64,000 nucleotides of DNA. Origin: Lithospermum erythrorhizon (lineage: Eukaryota > Streptophyta > Magnoliopsida > Boraginales > Boraginaceae). Where the stretch lies: positions 496,001 to 560,000 of the forward strand of contig JADFUC010000750.1 of the NCBI GenBank assembly GCA_019722365.1, in the 5' to 3' direction. Shown piece after piece: positions 24,513-36,829 of this stretch. Every line of letters begins with the position of its first letter. The first letter of the stretch is position 1. The position numbers and the translations under genes are program-made. A model generated the notes under the pieces. The model had not been told where the DNA came from. It did no database searches and worked only from the letters and a program-made list of their open reading frames with translations.

Positions 24513-27500
24513 CTATCTAGCGTCTCTCGACAGCTGGTTGTTCACTTCAATCTTTCTTGCATTTCGCAGCTCATCGCAGGAGTCGCCTCTCTCAAACACG
24601 GCAGCAGCACCCATTCCAGTGCCTGCAATTATCAGAGCAATGGTCGTAAACTTCTTGGGCATGAAACATGTTGCAATTTAGATTTGAAACTGGAGGGACA
24701 CCACGCCAAAGCGACAGTCTCTTCCACTTCCACGCTCATCTCATGTAACTATTACCAGTTGCACCCAAAGACACCAAAGAGCCACGCGCCTCCACACATT
24801 TATCTTTTCTGGATCAAGTTCCAATTTTTTTTGGCAGTACACAAATTGGGATGCAAATGCCTGCTCAAAATAAACTACTATTAGCTTAATGTGAGAGCAT
24901 TCCCACAAGTAAACAACAAAAGTAGGTCCAAATAATAAGCTTCTACATTAGATCACCTCATTAATTTCAAAAAGATCAATGTCTTCTAATTCCAGACCAG
25001 CAGATTTCACAGCGGCTGGGATGGCAACAGCTGGCCCAACACCCATGATAGCAGGATCTACACCAACAGCAGCGAAAGTCCTAAAACGAAAAAGAGTTTC
25101 TTAACATAACTGATGTCCCACCGCTAGATTATAGATCAATTTTTTTTTATCTCAACCAATGCAAAGATCCAGAAAGACTATCCCTCAGTCGCTCATCAGT
25201 CCTCCATCCCAAAAACTTGTCACCAAGGTCAGAAATCACACATCCTAGTAATCACGAGCAACTTCCACAATTAAAGAAACACAAGCCTCGGAAAATTTAT
25301 CTACATTTCATGTTTAAGCTGAACTTAGTTTGAATATGTAACAATAAGAAAACACTCAAAACAGTATAAATGTCGCATGAACTGATGAACATAGTGGTCA
25401 CGCATTAGGCATCTAGTGACAAGACTATTTAAATGATCAATCAAATGAAAGCATGAGACAGCAAGGGGTCATTGGCAATGATTCAACCAAAGTGATGCCC
25501 AAGTCAAGATGGAAGAGCATCCATTAAGTTAGAAGCAAGATGTCATAATTTTCCAGTCCTCATAGTGATGCAATACTAATGTCCATTATTCAAAGATATT
25601 TTAAGAAGCGCATAAATAATTTACTGAAATAAGAGGGTGACTCCTAAAGTGGAAGGCTTCAAGAAAAAGATTAGTATCTAGATATTTGTGAAGCTTAGGT
25701 TAAACCATCCATGTTGTGGCTCTTTACCTGAATACACCAAGCACAGGAAGACCCTTTTGCATGGCAACACTTCTCTTCATCAGTAGCACAGCTCCAGCAC
25801 CATCACTGACTTGACTAGAGTTGCCTAGAGGTAAATTGAAAAAAAATAAGTACTAGAAGGTTCATATGTATCTTAAATGCATGTATATGGGCTTTCGGCT
25901 AACCTGCAGTGGTTGTTCCATCTTTCTTGAATACAGGCTTCAACTTCGCAAGGTCAGCCACTGATGCATTAGGTCGAATTCCATCATCTACAGAGATCGT
26001 GACAGGTTTCTCATCTCCAGTTTTTGGGTCAACAATCTGTTCAATAACAAGTGAATAAGTGAATGAACTATGACTAGAAACCAAGTAAAACATTCTAGTA
26101 AGAAGGACAATCTTAGTGTTCACAGGTATGATCTCATCCTTAAACTTTCCGGAAGCAGTTGCAGCAGCAGCTTTTCTGTGTGAGTTGACCTGAATGCATA
26201 GACAAACTAGATATAAGCGTAACAGATATGACAACGAAAACATTGAGAGTGATCAATATCTTATCAACATACTGCAGCTTGATCCTGCTCCTGCCTCGAC
26301 ACACCAAAACGATGTGCAACGTTTTCTGATGTAATACCCATGGGAAGAAGACAATCTTGTGCTTGAGCCATAGACTTCACCTGGAATGATTTAATGACAA
26401 TTAAATATGCACATAAGATATATTTCTCAAAAAGAAAAAATAATTCGACAACATGTTCATGAAAGAACATACTCTAGGATTAACCGATCCTTCCCAAGCC
26501 ATGGGGTTTGCAGTCATTGATTCCAAACCCGCTCCAATCCCTAACCACATGATTAATTCATATATAAAATCTTGCAGTAGTTAAACAGCAATAAATGATC
26601 TGGCATAAATAGAAATATATGAGAAAAAACATGTGCAACCAACCAATATCATAAAACCCAGCTCTTATTGCTGCAGCAACATCAGCCACTGCTTGAAGGC
26701 CAGATGAACATTGCCTATTAACAGTCCTAACAGGCACGGTTTCTGCAAGGATCATTAATGAATATGAGGTGATATTAGGCGTACATTTCTTCTATACAAG
26801 AATATCTACCTGGAAAACCAGCATAGAATGCTGCCATCCTGCATTCACTGGCTCTCTGAGACCCAGGTGCCAGTACTGAGCCTACAATGATATCGCCAAC
26901 TTCACTTGGATCCAGATTTGTTTTCTCTATCAATGCCTGTAACAAAGGTTGCACAAAACTTCATCGATCTTCATTTCAACATAAAATAACTAAAACATAA
27001 ATTTTGAAAGGAAAACAAACAAACCCTTAAAACAGGTGCTAAAAGATCATCAGCATACGTATCCTTGAGGCCACCTCTCTTTGCCTTGCATAGAGGGCTT
27101 CGATATGCTCTGCAGAAATTGCATAAAATGGAACTCATTATCATAATTCAAAAGAATGGCTTATGCTCCAAATTATTCAACTTACGCTACAATAACCACA
27201 TCGTCCCCATAAACAGATGTCCTTTGGTAGGAAGCACTATCCCCAGCAGCACATACAGATGCCTGCGAGATGATAAATGAAGGTAAGAGTCTTATAAATA
27301 AGTAAAGTCAATTTTATTATTATAAAATTCACGTTAAACTAAGGGCTCTACGATCTTATGTGTGTTCCTACACATTGTTTGAGACTTCACGTAATTTAAA
27401 TCCACAAGTGTTCTCGTTCTTCAATGTTAGACGGTGAATTTGTTTGGAGAATGCTGGAATGGAGTGGAAGATGCACAGAGGGAATGGGAGAAAAGCAAGA

Positions 27501-28036
27501 GCAGATTCGACTAAGAAAGATAAAGAGAAGTTCACATGATGAGAAGCGATAATTCATCCATACAACCTTCGAATTTTTGTAGATGCAGACCAAATATGTC
27601 AAAATAATGAACATTGAATAATATGAATTGTACGTCAAAATCGAGTTTTTTTAAACTAATTAGTCAACTCTTTAGTACATAAACTGAAATGGAGGCAGTA
27701 TAACTAACAACTTCAATGGAGTAACATCCTCTGCAATTATTCTTCTCAATTACATAAACTTAAAGAAACAAACAATATATATAGGTATAAAGTCGCAATT
27801 TTTTTAATTAAAAATCCCAAATCAACTAATAAATCAATTATAACTAAAAAGGAATAAACATCCAAATCAACTATGACTAAAAACAATAAAAACCCAAATC
27901 AAATATTAAAAAACAGTTAAATATATTCAATTTTAAGCTGATAAATTGAACATACAGAGAGATTAGAGTCCATGTTGTTAAGAGATGGTCGAAGATGTTG
28001 GAGCAGAACACGTTGTCTTTGAATTGCTTTCTCCAT
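24513..28036 (-). CDS. KAT2: Peroxisomal 3-ketoacyl-CoA thiolase, KAT2/PED1 type, 3' end damaged
   Basis: Catalyses the last, thiolytic step of fatty-acid beta-oxidation in peroxisomes. Exons in coding order: 28036-27956, 27262-27186, 27109-27025, 26936-26810, 26742-26644, 26540-26473, 26380-26273, 26189-26112, 26036-25904, 25824-25728, 25080-24957, 24860-24756, a remnant at about 24745-24690, and 24622-24513 (stop TAG). The start [17 protein letters not shown] carries a PTS2 signal, R7-x5-HL (RQRVLLQHL). The nucleophile Cys135 is in NRQCSSGLQ. Further family blocks are [41 protein letters not shown] and LFEINE. Exon 12 is 4 bases short of expectation and scrambles the GGAMAIGHPLGATG region with its catalytic His. 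The next exon has lost its first half and the Cys of CIGTGMG. The last exon ([14 protein letters not shown] ... SRDAR) reads well. The intron after exon 8 lacks a GT donor. As given, the copy could not make an active thiolase. Confidence 0.85.
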
Positions 28037-28108
28037 TGCTTTCTCTCTCTACAATTAATTGGTTTCTCTCTCTAGAATTATATGAAACACAGAATGGAGA
28101 TTATGAGC

Positions 28109-28117
28109 ATATATAGT
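28109..28117 (-). promoter_or_regulatory. Probable TATA box of the thiolase gene
   Basis: CTATATATG on the minus strand, 73-81 bases upstream of the ATG at 28036. The intervening leader is rich in GA (AGAGAGAGAAA repeats), common in plant 5' untranslated regions. Position fits a transcription start roughly 40-50 bases before the ATG. Inferred from position and sequence only. Confidence 0.45.
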
Positions 28118-28244
28118 ATGTGTGTCTTGGATAGTCTATGGAGGTTGGTGGCGTGTAAGAAAACAAGATAATATGATTTATCTATCATATTTGTAACTTG
28201 TAAGCTTATTATTATACGTTGATACTAAGACGACAAATCTGGCA

Positions 28245-28405
28245 TCATTAACGCGTTATCCGAGATGATTCTGTCCGTAGCCACTCCTATACAACCTCGC
28301 AACATTGGTGGCACGAATTGGATTCAAAGAATAATTACTTGCCGCCGCCAGTGATCGAATCCACGACGCATTTGTGACGCGCACCGCAAAATTCAACGTC
28401 CGCTG
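28245..28405 (-). repeat. SINE-like repeat, copy 2
   Basis: Shares TTATCCGAGATG, 'ATTCAAAGAATA' and a 'CTTGCCGCCGCCAGTGATCG' block with the copy at 41414-41645. On the minus strand the last block reads GGATTCGATCACTGGCGG, close to a box B (GGTTCGANNCC). About 50 bases 5' of it, TCTCAGCGGAC resembles a box A. A tRNA-derived SINE on the minus strand is the simplest reading. No target duplication was found here, so the ends are approximate. Confidence 0.6.
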
Positions 28406-29482
28406 AGATGTTCCTGGGTTATGATTTAATCCAATCTGATGGCTGTGGATAAATGGGGCTATTTCTGCTCTTTTCGTGATCTTAAATTAAGGGTATTTTG
28501 TACTTCACTTGATAATATTAATAGAAAAAAACTGAAATTCAATTTTCTCCCCACCGTTTCAGCTGTAGCAGCTCTCCTAAGTTTTTTGTTCTTTGCGGTT
28601 TTTTTATTTTTGAATTCTTTCAGTTTGTTATTTTGAAATTTCAAAATTCCGGTTACTTAAGTTGATTTCAGTCATTTGTTTGTAGCCTTCCAGCTCTAGT
28701 TGGTCTCCCTTTTTCTGTTTTTTTTCATCAACCTTACAGTGTTTTCACTTTATGGCTTCTAAATCAGAATTCAACTAGTAATAATTGTTTTCTTTTATGT
28801 CTTTTGTTTTTTGAGATTGTCCTTTTATTTTGACTTGCTTGTAATTTTTTAAGCTTTCTACAGTTGTTGCTAGGTAGTTTTGAGAATGATCATCAAGCAA
28901 TTCATGGAACCAAGTATGCTTTGTTTTTGAGAATTTTGTTTTAAGTGCTACGAGTTTTAAATAATTTTGTCTTGGTTGTTGGGTTAGATTGTATGTCATC
29001 GAGCATATATTAGCCTTTTAACACATTCGTAAAGTATTGCCAGATTTTAAGGTATAACCTGTCACTTGTATTTTTTTATATATAAATTATTGTTAAAACT
29101 GTCAGCATATTTTTGTTTTATGTCCGATCGCAGAATTGTAAGCATACCATAACCTTTGTTTTATTTATTTTATATAAAATGTCTTTGTTTTAAAAGGATT
29201 AAGTATTATTTTCAAGTTTGATTGTCTTAAATAGTATGTAGTATTATAGCCTTATTTTTTCTTTTTTATGGTTGCGAATTATCGCTGTATCTACCAACGT
29301 GTTTTTGCTTAGTTATCATGATTTTGTTTAAGCCGTTACTTGTTTATAAAGTGCTTTTTATTATTTATTGGTTTCATCTGTGTATTGTTTGTAAGATTTT
29401 TTTTCCCCGCTGTTTGTTTGGCTTTAGTATTATGGCTGCTGCTTTATAGGTTTCGCATACACCATCCGGACAATGTTGAAGC
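28406..29482. other. Noncoding sequence before the FAR1-like pseudogene
   Basis: T-rich, intron-like or leader-like sequence. The overlapping frames at 28439-28644 on both strands and at 28775-28999 are low-complexity and unlikely to be genes. It may be the former 5' region of the FAR1-like gene. Confidence 0.4.
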
Positions 29483-31720
29483 ATGGAGACCTTCTGCGTA
29501 AGTTTGGCCGATGAGAATGAGGCATATGAATTTTATGCTCGCTATGCTATAAATCGAGGCTTTGGGATCGGATTTGGTGGTTGTATTAAGCGCACCAATA
29601 AGGATTCTGGTGCCGTTTATGTTCATTATGTATACCTGGAAAGCGTCATGCGTGTGGGTAAAAGCACGAGAATAAGGATGTTGATGCTGTTTCTCACAAG
29701 CCAGAGGTCCGCAGACCGTGGCTGCCAAGCAAATATGAGGCTAAAGATTGATAAGTTTTTGGGTGGATATGTGATTTAGTAGTGGACCACGCGCATAATC
29801 GCGATCTCATAGACGCGACAAAGATTCATTTATCGGCCATTATTTCTCGAGAATTCACTATCTCGCCTTGTGGAATTTTCGTGAGGGCCATATGATACTT
29901 TACTTTCGCAAGCATATGGTGGCCATTCAAATATAGGTTTCACTCGTAAAGATATGACAAACTATGTTAATGTGGGAAAGAGAAGGGAAATGGCTCATAT
30001 GACGCCAAAGGTGATGCATAAGTGGTTTAGATCGTGCCTCGACTAAGCCCTCGGTTTCTTAAGACATTCAAGTAGATGAGAATAATGAGATAACTTCAAT
30101 CTTTTGGGCCGACTCTGTGATGATTGCGGACTACGCTTGCTTTGGGGATTTTGTTAGTTTTGATACTACTTACATAACAAACAAACAGTACAGGCCACTT
30201 AGTATTATTTTATTTATTTATGTTTCATTTATGTTCTTTTTATAGGCTTTTGTTGTTGTGATAGTATCATGTTAATCGTTTGTTCATGTTTGAAGTTATA
30301 GCAGTAAGGTAATATTGATTGCTTATTGCTGTTCTTTTTGTTATTTGTAGGTATATTTGTTGGTTTCAACCATCATAAGGGTACCTGTGTGTTTGGTGGA
30401 GCATTGTTATATGAGGAGACTACTATAGCATTCAAGTGGCTTTTTGAGACCTTTATGCGATGCATGAATTACAAGCTTCCTCAAACTTTGATGACTGACC
30501 AAGCGCCTGCTATCGCTGATGTAGTTCGTGAGGTTCTTCCTGGTGTTTATCATGCCCTTTGCTCTCGCACATTGATCGTAATGCCAGAAAAAGCCGCGCC
30601 GTGGCTACTTTTTTTGAAGAGTTCAATCATCTCATTCGTCATGTTGATACTGAGGCTGAGTTTGAGTATGGTTGGCGCCGCATGCTCGCTTTCCCTCGCT
30701 TTGGATGCTACAAGCCGCTTCGATTTCAAGAGGCTTCAATTTATTTATGGATTTAGGTCTCAATGGTCGTCGGCATGGGCCAAGTCTAACTTCACAGACG
30801 AGAAAAGTACCACACAACTAAGTGAGCAGTTTAATGCTTTTGCAAGGTACTACATGAAGCCTGATTACTCGATCACTGAGATGTTGCGCCGTTTCCAGTC
30901 CCTTGTTGATGACCTTCGTCACAACGAAGTCCGTAGACTTAAAATATGCGTAACAACTCTCCCTATAACAGACTAAGAACTCTTTTGTTAATGCGCCATG
31001 TCAAGCTGTGTTTACTCCAATCGGTGGTTCCAAATCTATACACAATGAGTATAGAAGTTGGTACAAGAATGCCAAGGTATGCAAGGATACTCTATTTGTA
31101 TTTACTCCATCTCTGTTTCTTTGGTGCTTCTTCTCGAAAGCTTACTCTATCTATGTTTCTTTTTGATTATTATTTCGCCTTTTGTGGCCATGGTGGAAAT
31201 TACGTAAAAGGTATTGGCACAACTAAGGTTGTTGAGGTTCAGAGGTAGATAAACAAAGGGTCTGCGGATGCCACTTTGGTTGAAGAAGAGGTGGTTTAAA
31301 TTGATTATGAGCATCAAAGATTTGTGAAGTGCTTCATTTCGCTTTCTGAGAACCAGCTTTAGTCGCCAAGATGTACTTCGAGTCATGGAAGTTTACGTAA
31401 TTTTGATAAGTCGAGTTTTGCCATAGCATTCCGTGAGGTATATATTGGGCGATCGGTGACCTGCAGTCAAGAAGTCCTCGTCAAATACGGTAAATTTACA
31501 GTGTTAAAGCAAGAATTAGCTGCGAGAAAATTAAAATGGATGCTTTTGATATAAATGGTTGGAAAGGGGACAAAATTTGTTATAATTTTAGCATGCGTAT
31601 AAACGCCGCGGGGAAGTTTGCCGAGCGCGGCGTATTGAGATTGACTCTCAAGCGTTTCCTTGCGGAAGCCGTGCTATCACGCTGTAATGTTCCTCTCATC
31701 TCTGGTTAGTGCTATTTCGT
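29483..31720 (+). pseudogene. FAR1/FHY3-type (Mutator-derived) transposase-like pseudogene
   Basis: The order is that of FAR1-family proteins. 29483-29778 is the FAR1 DNA-binding domain (ENEAYEFYARYAINRGFGI ... GCQANMRLK). A frame break is followed by 'AHNRDLIDATKIHL' (about 29787-29835). About 30065-30201 reads 'IQVDENNEITSIFWADS' and then FDTTYITNKQYRPL, the start of the MULE transposase domain. A GT-AG intron (30202-30350) joins it to 'FVGFNHHKGTCVFGGALL', 'WLFETFMRCM' and 'TLMTDQAPAI', with the DDE-type Asp. More frame breaks separate 'FEYGWRRML' and 'STTQLSEQFNAFARYY' (about 30809-30855). A worn SWIM-like zinc-finger region lies at 31570-31700. At least three frameshifts and several stops show it is dead. 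It could be a domesticated FAR1-related gene copy or a Mutator-like transposon; no terminal repeats were found. Confidence 0.8.
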
Positions 31721-31954
31721 ATTATGTTATAGGTGCGTGATACGGTTATTCCCTTAGTGTGTTTTTGCCGCCACGGTTCAAGTAGCGCACCGCCAAACTG
31801 GTTAAGGATCTTAGGTTGATGTCGGCTGTGTCGAGACTCGCCATTTGATGAAGGGATCTTAAAATTTATGAAGGGTGAATTGTGTTTTTAAACATGGAAA
31901 ATGCTATTTTTTATAGATGAAGAAATGTTAATTTTTGCACATTTTCTAATACAA

Positions 31955-32080
31955 ATGGTGTACCGTTTCTAGCAACGGTACCCCAGCAATGCATGACGAT
32001 ATATAACGGTTATCGCAAATATAAACGGTATACCGCTTTGGCCATTAACGGTACTAATGCTTGGTAAAGTGGTACCTGCT
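31955..32080. repeat. GGTACC/AACGGT motif array, left
   Basis: Within about 125 bases occur GTACCGTTTCTAGCAACGGTAC, written here as two half-sites GTACCGTT and AACGGTAC. AACGGTATACCG, TTAACGGTAC and GTGGTACC follow. Similar motifs lie at 34670-34905 and 36830-36915, so the arrays flank the hAT-like coding remnant. Sub-terminal motif arrays of this kind serve as transposase-binding sites in hAT elements; that role here is inference. Confidence 0.5.
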
Positions 32081-32389
32081 TTCATCTAAAAACTGCACTG
32101 CTTGGACCTTGCAATACCATCCCTTCATTTCTCAAAAACGAAGAGGTCTGGCAAAAGGGGGCACACCTCCCTTCATTTCTCACAACTCACAATCATTCTT
32201 AAAGCGGTCAAAGCAAATAACAATCACTTCTTTGCCAACACAACATGTTCATTACTTCAGGTTTCGTACTTGTTCGCTACAATAAAGAATCAACAAATCT
32301 TACCTCGCCTCCATTTATGATCCGCATTATCTATCAACTTTTATAAATTTTGATATTTGTTCTTCTAAATTAATGGCATCAAAACGTAA

Positions 32390-34450
32390 CCTTGGTAAAA
32401 AAGTATTCAAAGTGATAGTGCTGGGGTGCTGTCTAATGATTTTGTTAATTTATGTATTTATAACGAAGGATGAAAGTACCTGCTATTAACTTTCAATCTA
32501 GCGCTATGGATACTACTATCGAGTAGGAAAAAACTCATGGATTTGGAAACATGCCTTCATGAAGATCGGCAAAACAAACGTAACTTGTTTAAATTTTCAA
32601 GAGTATTCTATCATGATCACGATGTATGAAGTACGCCGTCTTGCTAGACACTTAAGTGGTCATAAGATCACTAAAAAGATGGGTGATGAGGAAGTGTACA
32701 CAAGGAACTATTGATACCCAAACCGGCAAAAACTTTTTTAGTATTTTGGGCTTATAGTATCAAACCATGGAAATTCTGCAACTGCAGTTCTTTGCCTTTT
32801 TAATCATTGTGATGGATGCAGTTCTCACTTAAATGGATTCAAAATGTCGCATCCTCGAGCAATACGTATCCCGGCCCATTTTACTAAACTATGCTTTTAA
32901 ATATTTTAAGAGTGAAAGAGTAGTATCTCTAGGTAAACTCTTTATGAATTTGCCTTTATAAAATGTGGCAGTTTGACTAGTGATATTGGTGTCTTTCGAT
33001 TTTGATATAATGTGTGTACATGGGATGATTGGCTGTCCCCGATGAAAAAGGAGAATTATATATTTTAGATCGATTGCTAAACATAACAATATTCAAATTT
33101 CGGAAGGTATACTCGTATGTGCCAATGATTACAAATGTTTGAATAAGATTACTTCCACTTTCATTTGATAATGCGCCCACTAATATCATTTCAATTGAAA
33201 AAATTAAAAATGTTTTATGTCACATCCTTCAATTAGTTGCTAAAGATGGAATAAAAGTTGTTTGTGATGAGTTTATTTTACCAATTGTAAGGCCGTTAAT
33301 TTTGTTGTTAATGGGGTTAAGCATTACGAATATATAAAAAATTGGTTGAGGCTTCGGATAAGAAGTTTAAAAAATTAATTTTGGATTGTGATACTAGATG
33401 GAACTCGACTTACGATCTACTAGTTCATGCATATATGTATAAGGATGAAATTACAACATTTTATGAGACGATGTTCGATTAGTGAATATTATCCCCACTC
33501 ACATATAATAATTGGAAATAAATTACTTAAGTTTTTGAGCCACTTAAAGATTATACTAAAGTTTTTCAACTCAATAGAACCAAATATTCATCTCAAGTGA
33601 ATGTTAATCTTTCCATCCATGCTTTACTCAAAACATATGATGGTCATGTTGTTAGAGATACGGTTCATTGGGAAGACAAGTTTTAAAATATTTTCATCCT
33701 ATCCCACATGCATATGCAATTGGTATAATCTTTGATCCTTAACGCTAAATTAAGCTTCATTTAATTTCTATGGAAATCAGACATGGCATTAGTATCTCCT
33801 TAATCCCGAACTAAAGTAGCTTTTGATGCTCAAAATTTCAAAGTATGGAATCAAATATTATACGTATTTATGCAAAGAAATATCAATCAAGTATGGAGCG
33901 CGTGTAAAAGCACTCCCTAGTATGTAACAAGTTTTAATGTGCCCCGCGTGGGAGTTAAGATACGAAGTCAACATGATCACCTTGGGAATGCTTTACAATT
34001 ATTAGGTAACACTAGTCCAATCGCTCCACAAGACACGTTAACTCAATATTTAACTACTAACTTTGAATTGATTCAATATAATGATAATAATTCTTTTGAT
34101 ATATTAAAATGGCGTGTGGGCTTAGTAAGGAAGTACTGAGCTCGGTATTAAGTCTAAGATGGCAAAAAGAAATATTTTCTATGAATCTATGTCTTACAAA
34201 TAGCTGAATCCCAAGATTTAGCACGGGCGGCTACAATACACCTTGCCAAAGACGGTCAAGACTTACAAGCTCTGGCGCGATTGAATTATGTGTTTGTATC
34301 AAGGATTGGATTTTGTCACGAGCATAGGATCCAAGATAAGGACACACTCATGGAAGGAAAAGGAAAAGATTTGTCAGGGACGATCTTAGTGACATCGAGG
34401 AAGAAATTGAAGTAGAGATGAAGATAACAACACAATAGAAATACATCTCG
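32390..34450 (+). pseudogene. hAT-family transposase remnant
   Basis: Short broken frames follow the order of plant hAT (Ac-like) transposases. About 33165-33240 reads 'FDNAPTNIISIEKIKN' and then 'CHILQLVAKDGIKV', the conserved DNA.. and H..NL blocks. At 33368-33460 'LILDCDTRWNSTYDLL' is the hallmark DTRWNSTY motif. 33690-33740 resembles 'FHPIPHAYAIGIIFDP'. 33960-34135 ends in 'NSFDILKWRVG', the start of the hAT dimerisation region (FDILxWW). The expected ASESAFS block is not readable. Stops and frameshifts are frequent, so no protein is made. The 5' part (32390-33100) is too worn to name. Confidence 0.75.
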
Positions 34451-34669
34451 ACAAAGAAGAACTTAAGACAGAACTAGTGTATGATGATTAGATTTGTATA
34501 GTTTTTATAATTTTGATTGAATGTATGAAACTCATGTAATCTCTTGGTCCGCACGAGTATAAACTGTGAACGGCTCAATAATAAAATATCTATTTTGTTT
34601 CTTTTACATGTGTATACATTTTCAATACCTTTAAATGGAATTAAAACTAAGATACCATCATAATTCATT

Positions 34670-34905
34670 AACGCGTACCACGCGATCTAAACGCGGGTAC
34701 CGTTATTGGCTAACGGTACCCCGTATAAGTCAATAAATGACATATACATTCTCGTAGTTAAACTACCCATCAAGCCATAAATTCAACGCCTAATTATCGT
34801 ATTTCAACGCGGGTTCCATGTCTTAAAACGTATCACGCTTAACCCGACAAATTTCCTAAACTTTCAGAACGTGCGTACCGCTTTGAAACCAAACGTACCA
34901 TGTTT
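34670..34905. repeat. GGTACC/AACGGT motif array, middle
   Basis: Contains GCGTACCACGCG, GGGTACCGTTATTGG, CTAACGGTACCCC, GCGTACCGC and AACGTACCATG. 'GCTAACGGTACCCC' here against 'GCAACGGTACCCC' at 31972 shows the relation to the left array. It is probably the right sub-terminal region of the hAT element or the left one of the next element. Confidence 0.5.
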
Positions 34906-34999
34906 ATATCGATATGTTTCAATAGCTACTTTTGAAATCCTTCTCATTATTAATCGTTTAATTTCATAACTTCCTCTTCACAAACTCTCTACAAATTTC

Positions 35000-36450
35000 T
35001 TTGGAATTCAATTCCTCATACCAACCCATAAACTTCTTTTTATACTTCTATTTGCAAATATATTGTTCAATTTAAAAAAATGGCACCAAAACAACAGTGC
35101 GGACAAGAGGGGCACAATCATCACGTGATCAAGCAGTGTTATGGTAGAAAAAGTCATAGCTGAGTAGCAGAACCCCAATAAGGAAGAAGCTAAATACGAG
35201 GAAGTCGAGGAGGACGAACACGAGGACGTTGGTGTCAGGAAAGTGAGCCTCAAATGCACTGCAGTTAAGTATATCTCGACGAGGCTCGATCAAACAATTT
35301 ACTAGTAACCTCAGACTGGTCATTTAGAAAAATGCTAAATTAGAAAATCTTTTGTACATTTAACTGTGAATGGTATCCGGATACTCCAACGTAGTTCACT
35401 CTTATAAGCTCCATGGCATGTAATCGTAGGACCGAACTTGGATAATGGCTTAATTCTATTTATATAGAATTAACTTTTAATGTTAACGCGCCAAGTAAAG
35501 TGAATGATTACGGAGGATGATCTTAGGGATCAATTTTTATGACTAGACACTTGTGACGATAACAGCAGATGAAATTTAAGAGTGATTATCTCTACTAGGG
35601 TGTATGGCACTGGGCCAATTAGAATAAAGAGGATCGCGCTAACACGCTTAATAACAATCGGTAGAGCCTCTTACGGTTGTATAAGTACAAATCTAAACGG
35701 GCCGGAAGTTTGTATCGGCGTGTCCAAGGGATTTTGTTTCCACTACTAGTCGCCATCAACTAAGCGCCGACATGTAAATGGATCGCACTTCCTTTGGGCG
35801 CTCTTGACGGATACAAAGGTTAACTACCCCCACATTATCCTCGAACACATTTTTTATCATAAGACTAAGGCGCTACAATATGGCATGATCTTGTCCCATT
35901 TGTTGGTTAGTAGGAAAAAAATGTGCCCGTTCCTAGAATGTCCTGAAAGCGAGGTTAATAAGGTGACGATGATTTCAAAAGCACTTCAATTCTCAAAGTT
36001 TCGAGGTTTACCTAAGTGGATAATAAGGCTGAGATCGGCGAGATTCAACAAAAAATTATGGTGAGGCCAGCAAGAGATACGGAACTAACGGACGAAAGCC
36101 CGGCGGCTCCGAGAAGCGGGTACTTCAGAGTTGGCGGGGTCCGGGAGGAGGTCTATCCAGATTCCTCAAATTGAGGCATCCACGCCGCAACAACCGGCTG
36201 TGAGTGCGAGGGTGATACTTTTTAAAGAAGCTGTTGGACGGTAAATCGGTCAAGGCCGAGATGTCATGTCAGCGAATGAATCTAAGAGGATGACAACTTA
36301 AATGACAACGACGAGGATCCACGTACGGGATGTCCTGGCGCTTAATAGGATTTGTACAAAACTTTCCTCAAACAACCTAGTGACATACTCCCCATGACGC
36401 CACCTCCTTCCTTTATCGCTGGAAGTTACAGTTGTGCCGGGTTAAACATA
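35000..36450 (+). pseudogene. Unidentified transposon-like coding remnant
   Basis: A frame beginning MAPKQQCGQ at about 35081 and the 86-codon frame 35804-36064 (KVNYPHIILEHIF ... RKKMCPFLECPESEVNKV) look like pieces of a longer coding region. The second piece is loosely like plant transposon-associated proteins of the kind that overlap retroelement gag regions, but I cannot place it firmly. It lies between two GGTACC motif arrays, so it may be cargo or coding sequence of a second element. Confidence 0.25.
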
Positions 36451-36829
36451 CGAATTTAATACGCTATATATTATATGTACGAATGTTTATGTTGTTTGAG
36501 TTTGAACAATATTTTTTTATTTAAGTACTTCTTTGGCTTGCGTATGACGGTTACGGTATTTCAACGAATACGATGCGATTGCTGCCATCAAGCATTGAAA
36601 TAAGCCAACAATGTTTATGGTAAGCGAACAACGGCTTCACATGGCTTGTCAAGTTTAAACAATGTTTTTTATTTACGCATTTCTTTATTCCAAGTTTCAT
36701 ACGCTTTGATATGTCAGGAATGGTATACTAGTGAATGATGTAGCGTTGTTTGATATGTTGCGTATCAAGCCGCTAATGTTTGAATGCTTATATTAAGCCG
36801 AAATCGGCATCTTTTTTCTTTCTTACTAT

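Noticed and set aside
25899..26243. A separate 114-residue ORF
   Set aside because: It is exons 8 and 9 of the thiolase gene read through a 75-bp intron lacking stops, not an independent gene.
28439..28644. Overlapping frames on both strands
   Set aside because: Low-complexity T-rich sequence; mirrored frames on both strands without homology are typical chance frames.
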